This document shows, piece by piece, positions 36,055 through 43,663 of a stretch of DNA of 64,000 nucleotides. Under the pieces are notes generated by a model. The model did no database searches and was not told where the DNA came from. It saw only the letters and a list, made by a program, of their open reading frames with translations. The position numbers were made by a program, and so were the translations under genes. How positions within the stretch are numbered: the first letter of the stretch is position 1; each line of letters begins with the position of its first letter. This stretch comes from Pseudoalteromonas sp. CO133X (GTDB taxonomy: Bacteria > Pseudomonadota > Gammaproteobacteria > Enterobacterales > Alteromonadaceae), in assembly GCA_004208945.1 (NCBI GenBank), contig SGPE01000024.1:1-64000 (forward strand). Direction: 5' to 3'.

Positions 36055-36669
36055 TTAAATTAGGTTTTGATTAATGGCTTTTATAACGGCCTGAGTACGG
36101 TCTTTTACGTCTAATTTAGCAAGGATTTGTGACACATGATTACGAATAGTTCCCTCAGAGTTATCTAATTTTTCGGCAATCACTTTGTTCGACATACCTA
36201 AAGACAAACACTGCAATACAGTTTGTTCTTTGTCCGTTAAGCAGAGCTGAGGGCTTAGTTGCTTTTTGAGTAAAAAATCAGTCACCGCACTTTGCAATAC
36301 TCGCTCACCTGCAACGACCTGCTTTATAGCGCGAATGAGTTCTTCAAGTTCAATGTTTTTAAGCACATACCCACGTGCACCTAGATTAAGGGCTTTGACT
36401 AATACATCACAATCTTCAAATGTGGTAATGATCAGCACGGGGGTTTTATCACCCTTCTCGCGCATTTTTTGCAGCACGCCGAGCCCGTCTAAATTCGGTA
36501 TTCTCATATCGAGTAAAGCAATGTCAAAACTATGCTCAGCTAATAGTGCAAGCGCTTGCAAGCCATCTTCAGCTTGGGCTTCTATATTAATGGCGCTATC
36601 GAGGTTAAGTAAATTAGCGAGGCCTAAACGAACTAAGGTCTGATCTTCAACTAGTAGGCACTTTATCAT
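36055..36669 (-). CDS. NarL/FixJ-family response regulator
   Basis: A receiver domain with phospho-acceptor Asp54 (IALLDMRIPNLDG), Thr in LIITTF and Lys in GYVLKNI is followed by a LuxR-type helix-turn-helix (LTDKEQTVLQCLSLGMSNKVIAEKLDNSEGTIRNHVSQILAKLDVKDRTQAV). The 204-residue length is typical. Its start lies inside the 3' end of the histidine kinase gene (23-bp overlap), so the pair is translationally coupled. It most likely binds DNA as a phosphorylated dimer; the dyads upstream of the kinase gene are candidate targets. Confidence 0.93.
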   Translation of the reverse strand: MIKCLLVEDQTLVRLGLANLLNLDSAINIEAQAEDGLQALALLAEHSFDIALLDMRIPNLDGLGVLQKMREKGDKTPVLIITTFEDCDVLVKALNLGARGYVLKNIELEELIRAIKQVVAGERVLQSAVTDFLLKKQLSPQLCLTDKEQTVLQCLSLGMSNKVIAEKLDNSEGTIRNHVSQILAKLDVKDRTQAVIKAINQNLI

Positions 36670-37804
36670 GGCTTTTGTCTTCTAAATTTAGTGGTAATGT
36701 CATGGTATTGATCAGTGTTTCTTGTTCAAGATGTTGTGAAAATTCACCGTCAAATTGTGCCATTCGCTCATTTAATCCTGCTAATCCGTTCCCTTGCTTT
36801 GGTAAATGGGTCTCTGGTTGATTGTGATACGCTTTTGCAATTAACAGCGGGTGTTGGCTAATGTGGGTGACATTCACATGCAAAGTAAAATGGTTTGCTT
36901 GGGTATGTTTAAGGGTGTTGCTGATCATCTCTTGGGTAAACCGTAATACACACAGAGTGTAGTCTTGAGAGAGCTGCTCTGTCTCCTCACTTAGTTGGAG
37001 ATCACAGTGTAAATTAGGTGTTAGTTCGCAAATAGCCTCAAGAGCCTGCTTAAGTATCGTTTTGTCATTGCGTTGAGTGGAAACGATTTCGCGTACTTCT
37101 GCCAATATTTCTTGGCTAAGTTGGTGGCAAAGAGACAGAGTTTCAACGGTGGCTTCATTTGCTGCCCTTTTAGCAAAATCTAAATTAATGCTGAGTGCGG
37201 TAAGCTTATGGCCGAGTGAGTCATGGAGCTCGCGTGATATACTTTGTCGCTCTTGCGCTGCATGCATCGCCCCCATCATGTGTTGGGTGGCTTTTAACTC
37301 TTTGTAGTTTTGGCGGGATTGGTAATGTGTATTTAAACTTTCGACAATACGCCGGCTAACAAACCAATTCATCAAGCAAAAGAAGAACCAAATTGTAAAC
37401 GTGATCCAAGGAATGCCATTTTCCCAGCGCGAATAATGCGTTAAACCATACACCAGCATGGCGGCCACAACACAAGCCAGTATTTTAGGAAGCGAAAAAT
37501 GAGGACTAAAAACCGCTGTGAACATCACTAGGTGGATAAAAACTAAGGACGTTGAACTCAGTTGTATCATGGCCAAAATAAGCAGGAAGTAGCCAAGCGC
37601 TACGCCATGAACAAATTTGTTGGGCTGCTTTAATACATACAGCAAAATGGCTAAAATGGAACCACTTACTATGATTTGCAAATATAGTGCTAATTCTGAG
37701 TTTGCATAATAGGCACACGCCGATGTCACCCCAAGCCACGATGCCAATGTTGAGAAATGCCAATCGGTTGTATGTCGTATAGTTGATTCCATTACTGCGG
37801 CCAT
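36647..37804 (-). CDS. Sensor histidine kinase, DesK/NarX-like (HisKA_3)
   Basis: Five or six hydrophobic helices occupy residues about 15-150 with no large periplasmic loop, as in membrane-state sensors of the DesK group. The dimerisation/phosphoacceptor helix follows, with His194 in SRELHDSLGHKLTALS, then a HATPase domain ending with GNGLAGLNERMAQFDGEF. It is 385 residues long. It feeds the overlapping response regulator. The gene is divergent from a membrane acyltransferase, so a link to envelope lipid or glycan state is plausible but inferred. Confidence 0.9.
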   Translation of the reverse strand: MAAVMESTIRHTTDWHFSTLASWLGVTSACAYYANSELALYLQIIVSGSILAILLYVLKQPNKFVHGVALGYFLLILAMIQLSSTSLVFIHLVMFTAVFSPHFSLPKILACVVAAMLVYGLTHYSRWENGIPWITFTIWFFFCLMNWFVSRRIVESLNTHYQSRQNYKELKATQHMMGAMHAAQERQSISRELHDSLGHKLTALSINLDFAKRAANEATVETLSLCHQLSQEILAEVREIVSTQRNDKTILKQALEAICELTPNLHCDLQLSEETEQLSQDYTLCVLRFTQEMISNTLKHTQANHFTLHVNVTHISQHPLLIAKAYHNQPETHLPKQGNGLAGLNERMAQFDGEFSQHLEQETLINTMTLPLNLEDKSHDKVPTS

Positions 37805-37846
37805 CTTTTTTTAGCAATTATTGCAGAACTCGCGTTGTAAAAACAG

Positions 37847-37891
37847 TGACATCTGTCATAGCCCAAGCTATGAGCTTTGTGACTAGTGTCA
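37847..37891. promoter_or_regulatory. Cluster of three dyads in the kinase/acyltransferase intergenic region
   Basis: TGACATCTGTCA (37847-37858) and TGACTAGTGTCA (37880-37891) share TGAC/GTCA arms and are 33 bp apart centre to centre, about three helical turns. Between them CATAGC-CCAA-GCTATG (37857-37872) is a third perfect dyad. The arrangement suggests a dimeric regulator bound on one face of the DNA and controlling both divergent units. The adjacent response regulator is the first candidate. Confidence 0.6.
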
Positions 37892-37942
37892 TTAAGCCCC
37901 ATTCATTTATGCTTTATTAATAAAAATTAGTTGGGCACATTA

Positions 37943-39112
37943 ATGAATAAAGACAGTCGATTACATTACATTGATAATTTACGCAGCCTCGCGCTATTGC
38001 TCGGCATTGTATTTCATGCCGCTTTAGCCTATAGCCCGTTTTTTAGTAATATTTGGTTTACGGCAGACCCAAGCACACATGGCCTTTTTGATTATATTAC
38101 GCATACGCTGCACTTATTTCGGATGCCTTTATTTTTTATTATTGCAGGGTTTTGCAGTGCGTTATTAATAGTTAAATCGAGCAACACGCGATTTTTACGC
38201 CATCGCAGTCAACATATATTACTGCCTTTTATTGTATTTTTACCGTTAAGCTTTGCTATTTACTACCACGCATTGAGTTTTGGTGCCGATATAGCCAATC
38301 CAACACCGCCAATTTTTGCTGTGTTTCAAGTCATTAAAGAGCCTGTTGTTAGCACTATGCACTTATGGTTTTTGTGGAATTTATATCAGTTTTGCTTAAT
38401 TCATTGGTTGTTGAAAGCAACTAACTTATTTGGTAATAAATTCGATGGGCTTAGCGTTCACCCTTTATTTATGTGGGTTGTGCTTCCCATCGTGTTAACA
38501 CTTTCTTTGATGGGGCAATCTATTCCATTTCCTGCTCCCGATAAACTCACGCCACAGTTGTGGTCGTATGGTTTTTACGGCAGTTTTTATTGCTTAGGAG
38601 TGGGGCTTTATAAAAAACAACAACTCATTTCGTTATATCATAGGTACTTATGGCCTCTAATTTTGGGTGCTGCAATATCACTGACTGGTTATTTTTCTCT
38701 ATTACCAGCCGCACCAAGCTTAGATGAAGTGATTGCTGCCGCAACTACGGGTTATTTTGCCGCGGCGGGAGAGCTATATGTATTGCATGTTTTATCACAA
38801 GGATTGAGTGTTATTTTGTTAACCGCCATAACGTTTTTACTTGGGCATCGCTTTTTAAATCACAAAAGTAAGCTCAGTCGCAGCATATCAAATGCGTCAT
38901 ATTGGATTTATTTAATACATGTGCCAGTGCTGATTTATATTCAGATGCCATTGATTAATACTAATTTACCAGTTTTAGTAAAGTTTATAGTTAGCGTGGT
39001 TGTTACATTACTTATAGGTCAAATAAGTTATTTATTATTAATTAGAAATACATGGTTGGGCGCACTGCTTAACGGTAGGCAAACCAAGAGAAAGATAATA
39101 CAGTCAGCTTAA
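37943..39112 (+). CDS. Acyltransferase 3 family integral membrane protein
   Basis: The N-terminus LHYIDNLRSLALLLGIVFHAALAYSP carries the conserved RxxA..GIVFHA pattern of the acyltransferase 3/OpgC family. About ten transmembrane helices follow, with MPLFFIIAGFCSALL and ASYWIYLIHVPVLI. Members acylate sugars in exported glucans, O-antigen or glycolipids, or act on other envelope substrates. The ATG shown gives MNKDSRLHY; a TTG four codons upstream is less likely. It is divergent from the two-component operon and 71 bp upstream of a small PH-like gene. The substrate cannot be told. Confidence 0.85.
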   Translation: MNKDSRLHYIDNLRSLALLLGIVFHAALAYSPFFSNIWFTADPSTHGLFDYITHTLHLFRMPLFFIIAGFCSALLIVKSSNTRFLRHRSQHILLPFIVFLPLSFAIYYHALSFGADIANPTPPIFAVFQVIKEPVVSTMHLWFLWNLYQFCLIHWLLKATNLFGNKFDGLSVHPLFMWVVLPIVLTLSLMGQSIPFPAPDKLTPQLWSYGFYGSFYCLGVGLYKKQQLISLYHRYLWPLILGAAISLTGYFSLLPAAPSLDEVIAAATTGYFAAAGELYVLHVLSQGLSVILLTAITFLLGHRFLNHKSKLSRSISNASYWIYLIHVPVLIYIQMPLINTNLPVLVKFIVSVVVTLLIGQISYLLLIRNTWLGALLNGRQTKRKIIQSA

Positions 39113-39183
39113 ATATCATCACGAGGTAATGACTTAAAATCAGCAAAGCTGACACATTAAGAGCTACATAAAGGGATACCATT

Positions 39184-39483
39184 ATGCATGCAATAACAAT
39201 CAAATCGACAATCGCCACGATTCAACAAGGGGCAATCAAAGCCGACGGCAGGTTTTGGCTAACCAACACCGATATTCATTTTGCACCGTTTAATGCACAA
39301 TTTGGGTTAGGTCCTTATACGTTTGCACGGCGTGAAATTGTAAAAGTGAGTAAGTGCACTGGTAAAGTTGCGGGTATTTTGTCTTATACACGTGATGCAA
39401 TTGAAATCGTATTAGAAGATGGTAATAAATATCAATTCATTGTGTCGAATCCAATTGAGTGGATTAAATTAATTGACCAATAG
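39184..39483 (+). CDS. Small GRAM/PH-like domain protein
   Basis: A 99-residue protein with a beta-rich pattern: GRFWLTNTDIHFAPFNAQFGLGPYTFARREIVKVSKC, followed by IEIVLEDGNKYQFIVSNPIEWIKLI. This resembles bacterial GRAM or PH-like domains, in which a loop and a final helix bind lipids or proteins. It has no signal peptide or membrane segment. It lies downstream of the acyltransferase in the same direction and may be co-transcribed. The function is unknown. Confidence 0.65.
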   Translation: MHAITIKSTIATIQQGAIKADGRFWLTNTDIHFAPFNAQFGLGPYTFARREIVKVSKCTGKVAGILSYTRDAIEIVLEDGNKYQFIVSNPIEWIKLIDQ

Positions 39484-39588
39484 TTTGAAGGACTAATGCT
39501 TGTAGTCCATAAAATTAACTATTGTTTTAATGTACCTAATAATGCACGATAAAACATGTCACTATTTTATTGGGAATATAGTAAGCAC

Positions 39589-39919
39589 ATGGATTTGATA
39601 AAAACGCTTTTGCTCAAGCTCCATTTGGGTAAAAAAAGCCTACCCCCATCGTTTTAGGAAAAAACTATCAAACAACAATAATGTGGTAGTTAAGTCGCTT
39701 GAGTTATATTGTTTTTCGCCTGATGTATATTTCGACGATATCAGTGAGTTTGAGAAAGACAATTGTTTTATTGAATCTGTAGATGATATAAGCCCTGTTG
39801 ATGCATTGGTGAGAGGCAGAGTAGTGCAAGTGCCGTTTTTTGGAACACCATGGGTCAGGCCTTTCTTTTGTCTGACCTTTTCACCAAGTCAAAACCAATA
39901 CTATGCTGTTAGCACCTAG
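39589..39919 (+). pseudogene. Small gene split by a frameshift in a poly-A run
   Basis: From ATG 39589 the frame reads MDLIKTLLLKLHLGKK and then stops at 39657. A one-base shift at the A7 run (39631-39637) opens a frame that continues AYPHRFRKKLSNNNNVVVK into SLELYCFSPDVYFDDISEF and on to a TAG at 39919, giving about 110 residues. The downstream part alone could start at GTG 39683 but has no good ribosome site. So this is either a phase-variable or disrupted gene, or a sequencing slip. The product is not recognised. Its stop lies in the first copy of the 7-bp tandem repeat. Confidence 0.5.
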
Positions 39920-39965
39920 CACCTAGCACCTAGCACCTAGCACCTAGCACCTAGCACCTAGCACC
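39910..39965. repeat. Tandem heptanucleotide repeat, 8 copies of TAGCACC
   Basis: Eight perfect head-to-tail copies of TAGCACC. The first copy supplies the stop codon of the small frameshifted gene. It sits between that gene and the convergent lipase. The lack of mismatches implies recent expansion. Confidence 0.97.
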
Positions 39966-40012
39966 ATTCTTATGCGATATAAAATTGTTGCTACAATCTC
40001 GCTAACTCGCAC

Positions 40013-40702
40013 CTACTGAATCAAACTCACTTGTTTTACATACGTATCGGTTTGCAAACCAAAGTGGCCGAGAACGTAGGTGTAAGTGGCATTTTCATAC
40101 CATAATCGGCTGCTGTGAATGCCGTACACATAACAAGTGCCAGTTGAGCAGACGATTTGATCAGAGTAGCTCTTTATGGAATACACTTTATCGCCTAATG
40201 CTTCACCATAAATACTATTTAATAATGGGCTGCCAACCGATAAGCCATAGGAACCACATGTGTTATTCCACACATTGTATGGGTAAATACCACAACTAAG
40301 CAGGCCGCGCGCGGCACCTGCAACACCAACAAAGGTATCAACATCTGATGCCATGCCTAGCTTATAAATTTGCTGGGCTGCGAGTGTGACACCCATTGAA
40401 TGGCCGATAATATCGATCTTACCTGTGCAAGATTGGTTGATTGCAGTAAGAATGGCGTTACGTACGGGCGTTTCTTCACTGCCGTTATGATCGTTGCAAC
40501 TCGCGCAAGATTTAGAGCCCCAATCTGGAGTGAAAATTTCACTGTCGACATACCCTTTTCGTTTTAATTCGTTGATTGTGTTATTCCAACTTGAAGGGGA
40601 GGCGGTATTACCATGTACCAGTACAACGTTATCTCTACATGCTGAAAAAGCACTTGTGCTCATACCTGCGCATAGCGCAATCATCGTCAATAGGCGTTTC
40701 AT
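40013..40702 (-). CDS. Secreted alpha/beta-hydrolase, lipase class 2 (EstA-like)
   Basis: The signal peptide MKRLLTMIALCAGMSTSAFS is followed by VVLVHGNTASPSSW (oxyanion HG) and the nucleophile elbow IIGHSMGVTLA with Ser102. A Cys-rich segment SKSCASCNDHNGS and further cysteines suggest disulfides after export. It is 229 residues, typical of small secreted lipases/esterases of PF01674. The catalytic His probably lies in IHSSRLWYENATYTYVLGHFGLQ. The gene stands alone, and a related C-terminal fragment lies 100 bp upstream on the same strand. Confidence 0.85.
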   Translation of the reverse strand: MKRLLTMIALCAGMSTSAFSACRDNVVLVHGNTASPSSWNNTINELKRKGYVDSEIFTPDWGSKSCASCNDHNGSEETPVRNAILTAINQSCTGKIDIIGHSMGVTLAAQQIYKLGMASDVDTFVGVAGAARGLLSCGIYPYNVWNNTCGSYGLSVGSPLLNSIYGEALGDKVYSIKSYSDQIVCSTGTCYVYGIHSSRLWYENATYTYVLGHFGLQTDTYVKQVSLIQ

Positions 40703-40810
40703 TGTGTGTTCTCCTGTTTAACATTTGATTTACAACGTATGAAATTTAAACAAGGCTGGATATAGTACTTTCGTGCAGCGATACTATTCAGCATTGCAAT
40801 GTATAACTTT

Positions 40811-40909
40811 CTATTTTGCTAGCAACTTGCGAATAAAAGTCACTTGTTTTACATAGGTGGAAGTTTGCACACGAGCAAAGGTATAGGTGTAGTTTACGTT
40901 CCATAGAGA
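40811..40909 (-). pseudogene. C-terminal remnant of a second lipase gene
   Basis: On the minus strand the frame reads SLWNVNYTYTFARVQTS followed by TYVKQVTFIRKLLAK and a stop. It matches the end of the neighbouring lipase (SRLWYENATYTYVLGHFGLQTD, TYVKQVSLIQ). Nothing upstream continues the lipase in any frame. It is the tail of a duplicated or deleted paralogue. No other feature was seen in the 41-kb spacer around it. Confidence 0.75.
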
Positions 40910-41102
40910 GCTATATGGGCATATTAAGAACTTATTAGGCTGGTGACTTACTCCGTTTCAAGTGTAGTGACTTGTATAAGTGAAGTAAGGATATCGTGTT
41001 AGCCAAAATTAGCGAAGGTAAATACATGTAAGGCTTTTATTTGTATTTTAATTTAGTTTAATATAAATTTAATGTCTCTAATTTAAATACAAGGAGTTGT
41101 AT

Positions 41103-41591
41103 ATGATTGAATTACCTAGTTGGAATACTCTGAAGAATAATTACCCTGCTTTACCTGCCCCTGCCGTTTTTAAAAAAATTGGCGGCAAAGTTGAATTAAA
41201 TCATGATATTGGTGTTTTTAATAATGCTTGTGCAACACGTATATCTTATGCGTTAAATAGCGCTGACTCTACTCATAAAATACCTTATTATAAAGCGATC
41301 GGGCCTACAGGTAAGTTTGAGGGGCAAGTTTCTTCTGGAAAAAATAAAAACTGGTATATCTTTCGAGTGAAGATATTAACTAAATATCTAACAGAGAAGT
41401 ACGGAGCACCTGATACATATTTGCCTGCTTCTCATGAACAAGACTTGAAAGGCCGAAAAGGAATTATTATTTATGAGGTTAATGGTTGGTCTGATGCTAC
41501 AGGACATGCTGATTTGTGGGATGGAGCTAAATGTGTGTACCAAGGCTATGGTAGCCAATCAAACAAAGTTTTATTTTGGGAAGCACCGTAA
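41103..41591 (+). CDS. Tae4-like type VI secretion amidase effector
   Basis: A 162-residue protein without signal peptide. The family pattern of Tae4 (PF14113) is visible: an N-terminal LPSWNTLKNNYP, catalytic Cys43 in NNACATRISYALN, and catalytic His135 in ATGHADLWDG with the nearby Asp residues. Tae4 enzymes cleave the D-Glu/mDAP bond of peptidoglycan in rival cells after delivery by a type VI system. The ATG has a perfect AAGGAG six bases upstream, better than an in-frame TTG before it. Its TAA overlaps the ATG of the predicted immunity gene. No T6SS structural, VgrG, Hcp or PAAR gene is in the window, so delivery must come from elsewhere. Confidence 0.85.
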   Translation: MIELPSWNTLKNNYPALPAPAVFKKIGGKVELNHDIGVFNNACATRISYALNSADSTHKIPYYKAIGPTGKFEGQVSSGKNKNWYIFRVKILTKYLTEKYGAPDTYLPASHEQDLKGRKGIIIYEVNGWSDATGHADLWDGAKCVYQGYGSQSNKVLFWEAP

Positions 41592-41944
41592 TGTTGAAAA
41601 TAAAAGCAATTTTTATTTCTCTCGTTGTTTTGGTTAGTTGCTCTAGTGTTGCCACAACTAAAAAGGAAAGTGATGCGTTGCTGGAGTTTGCTAGCGCAAA
41701 TTGCTTGTTTTGGTATTTTAAGGCAAATGAAATTCCAACTAAAGATATTCAAACAATATCTGGTGGAATCGTAGAAAAGAGCCGTTATTCTGCTGACAAA
41801 TTCCAACAGGTTGCTCTATTGGTTAAAGGTTACACTCCAAAAATAAAAACAAAACATGAGGTAGATTTGCATTTAGCTAGATGCTTCATGTTACGAGAAG
41901 ATCATGAATTTTTGAGAGAAATTAAAAAAATTAGTGACTCTTAA
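41591..41944 (+). CDS. Tai4-like immunity protein (exported)
   Basis: A 117-residue protein beginning MLKIKAIFISLVVLVSC, a signal peptide with a plausible lipobox, so it is predicted to reach the periplasm where Tae4 would act. The mature part is helical with a Cys pair (ANCLFWYF and ARCFMLRED), which fits the Tai4 family (PF16695). It overlaps the effector gene by one base, ensuring co-production. A terminator follows 34 bp after the stop. It is called from size, export signal, cysteines and position; homology by eye alone is moderate. Confidence 0.75.
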   Translation: MLKIKAIFISLVVLVSCSSVATTKKESDALLEFASANCLFWYFKANEIPTKDIQTISGGIVEKSRYSADKFQQVALLVKGYTPKIKTKHEVDLHLARCFMLREDHEFLREIKKISDS

Positions 41945-41977
41945 TAAGTTTATTTAAAAAGACAATTTGTTTTTAAT

Positions 41978-42003
41978 AAAGCCCTATATTTTTAGGGCTT
42001 TTA
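41978..42003 (+). terminator. Intrinsic terminator after the Tae4/Tai4 pair
   Basis: AAAGCCCT and AGGGCTTT pair across a 9-base T-rich loop and end in a T run. Confidence 0.88.
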
Positions 42004-42120
42004 TCTTTTACTTAAACAAACTAGCAGCTGATTAAAGTTCAGTGCCTTATAAAAAGTTTGCTATGAGAAGTAAGTTCGCAAGTACTTTATCGCCAAAAAA
42101 TCGATAATGAGGGTTTTTCC

Positions 42121-42531
42121 ATGAATTCTAAAACATTGGCACTATCCCTTGCTATTTTTAGCTGTTTAGCTTGTTCTCAGGAGTCGAGTTTAGAGAGAAT
42201 TGGTAATAATCAACCGATTCAGGTAATTAAGGGTCAGTTAAATAACGAAGCTGTTACTTATTTACGCTATAACACTGAGGTACAACCTTGTATTACACTA
42301 AAATTAGACAGTGTGGATAAACAAAAGCAGCTATGTATTTTTACCGATCAACAAGGGAATACTGTTGATGTAAGAACAGATGTTGCTGGAGTTGACTATT
42401 TATCCCCCGCCTTTTCTGAAAGTGCCTTCACAGTAACTTTAGATCTATTTAGCTATTACTTAGATTGCAAAATTACCCTTATAAATAAATCAGTAAAAGA
42501 TCCTGTGTGTCAATTTAGAGATATGGATTAA
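42121..42531 (+). CDS. Small lipoprotein of unknown function
   Basis: A lipoprotein signal peptide with lipobox CLAC precedes a 118-residue mature domain rich in beta-type residues with four cysteines (PCITLKL, QLCIF, LDCKITL, PVCQF) that could form two disulfides. No family is recognised. It has its own upstream region and no close partner in the same transcript, although it follows the Tae4/Tai4 terminator closely. It could be another immunity or accessory lipoprotein, but nothing shows this. Confidence 0.65.
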   Translation: MNSKTLALSLAIFSCLACSQESSLERIGNNQPIQVIKGQLNNEAVTYLRYNTEVQPCITLKLDSVDKQKQLCIFTDQQGNTVDVRTDVAGVDYLSPAFSESAFTVTLDLFSYYLDCKITLINKSVKDPVCQFRDMD

Positions 42532-42786
42532 TAAGATTTATAAATAAAAGTTAACTCTCATAGCTTTCGCCTAATGATTAGCTTTAAAGCCTACCTAGTA
42601 GGCAAGTTTCCCATATTCATTTAACAGTTTTTAGCAATGAAAAACCTAGTAATTTGTACTTAAAAAACACATAAAAGTTAAATTTGTGTAAATTTTTTCT
42701 TGCTTTCGTACCTGTTTGGTCTATGTTTTTGGTCGGAGGTCACTCCTCCAACCTGATAGATAAAATTACAATCAACAGGAACACAC
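42532..42786. promoter_or_regulatory. Leader region of the hydrolase/DUF4785 operon
   Basis: Two small hairpins are seen: GCCTAC-CTA-GTAGGC (42589-42603) with no T run, and GGAGG-TCACT-CCTCC within outer GGT/ACC arms (42731-42753), 34 bp before the start codon. The second resembles the GGAGG/CCTCC terminator that closes the operon at 44771. A CAGGA ribosome site lies outside the stem. Confidence 0.4.
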
Positions 42787-43653
42787 ATGAAAATAAAAAC
42801 ACTCTCACTAGTGCCAGCTTTAGTGTTGGCAGCGGGTATCAGCCACAGTGCTTTTGCTGCGCAAGGAGTCGCGTTTGTGCACGGTACAGGCCAGCAAAGC
42901 GATGCGTATAATGACTATTGGACTGGTAGCTTTGTCGACACGGTTCGTCAAGGTTTACCCAATAGCAGTAATTACACAGTCATTAATTGTGATTTTGAGC
43001 AGTATATGTGGGCTGATGCGGCATCTGGTTGTTTAGCGGGGCAGCTTACTACATTTATTAATAATAAAAACATCACCGATTTAACTCTGATCACTCATTC
43101 TAACGGCGGTAATGTGGTGCGTTGGATTTTATCTAACCCAACATGGGATAGCCGTTATCCAAATATTATTAGTAAAGTCACGCGTACCATTGCACTGGCT
43201 CCTTCAAGTGGTGGCACGCCTTTGGCTGATGCGGTTATTGCAGGTAATTCGTTCGAGCAAAGCTTGGGTTGGCTGTTAGGTTATGGCAACGATGCGGTTA
43301 AGCAACAACAGGTGTCTTGGATGGCGTCGTATAACGCACAGTGGCTATACGGTACACCGAACCGCCCAAGTTTACCGTCTCGATTCGAAACTGTAGTAGG
43401 CAGTGACGTTGAATCAGCGGTATGGGACAGCGACAGTTATTGCGGTGGTTATCAAAATCAAGTGGGTCTTGAAGTAACACAAAACTGGTTAAACAGCTGC
43501 TCAGATGGCTTTTTAAATTGCAGTTCTCAGTCGTTAGCTGGGGTGGTGTGGTTTACCGATAAGTCGCGAACTCAAGGTAGCGAGCCTTTGAGCCATCAGC
43601 AAAGTCGTCGCAATTGTTTTGGCTTACCAAACATACTTAAAAATCGAATTTAG
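42787..43653 (+). CDS. Secreted alpha/beta-hydrolase (lipase/esterase-like)
   Basis: The signal peptide MKIKTLSLVPALVLAAGISHSAFA is followed by GVAFVHGTGQQSDAY (oxyanion region) and LTLITHSNGGNVVRWIL, with nucleophile Ser105 in HSNGG instead of the common GHSMG. APSSGGTPLADAV follows, as in many triacylglycerol lipases. Several cysteines (CDF, SGC, YCGGY, NSC, NCSS) suggest an exported disulfide-bonded enzyme. It is distinct from the lipase at 40.0 kb. It is followed within 10 bp by a second exported protein in the same operon, reminiscent of lipase plus accessory-protein pairs. Confidence 0.75.
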   Translation: MKIKTLSLVPALVLAAGISHSAFAAQGVAFVHGTGQQSDAYNDYWTGSFVDTVRQGLPNSSNYTVINCDFEQYMWADAASGCLAGQLTTFINNKNITDLTLITHSNGGNVVRWILSNPTWDSRYPNIISKVTRTIALAPSSGGTPLADAVIAGNSFEQSLGWLLGYGNDAVKQQQVSWMASYNAQWLYGTPNRPSLPSRFETVVGSDVESAVWDSDSYCGGYQNQVGLEVTQNWLNSCSDGFLNCSSQSLAGVVWFTDKSRTQGSEPLSHQQSRRNCFGLPNILKNRI

Positions 43654-43663
43654 GAGCTAAGCC

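Noticed and set aside
39910..39965. CRISPR array
   Set aside because: The repeat unit is 7 bp and head-to-tail with no spacers; there are no cas genes in the window.
42684..42911. Short reading frame overlapping the hydrolase start
   Set aside because: It overlaps the signal-peptide region of the hydrolase in another frame and has no ribosome site or family likeness.
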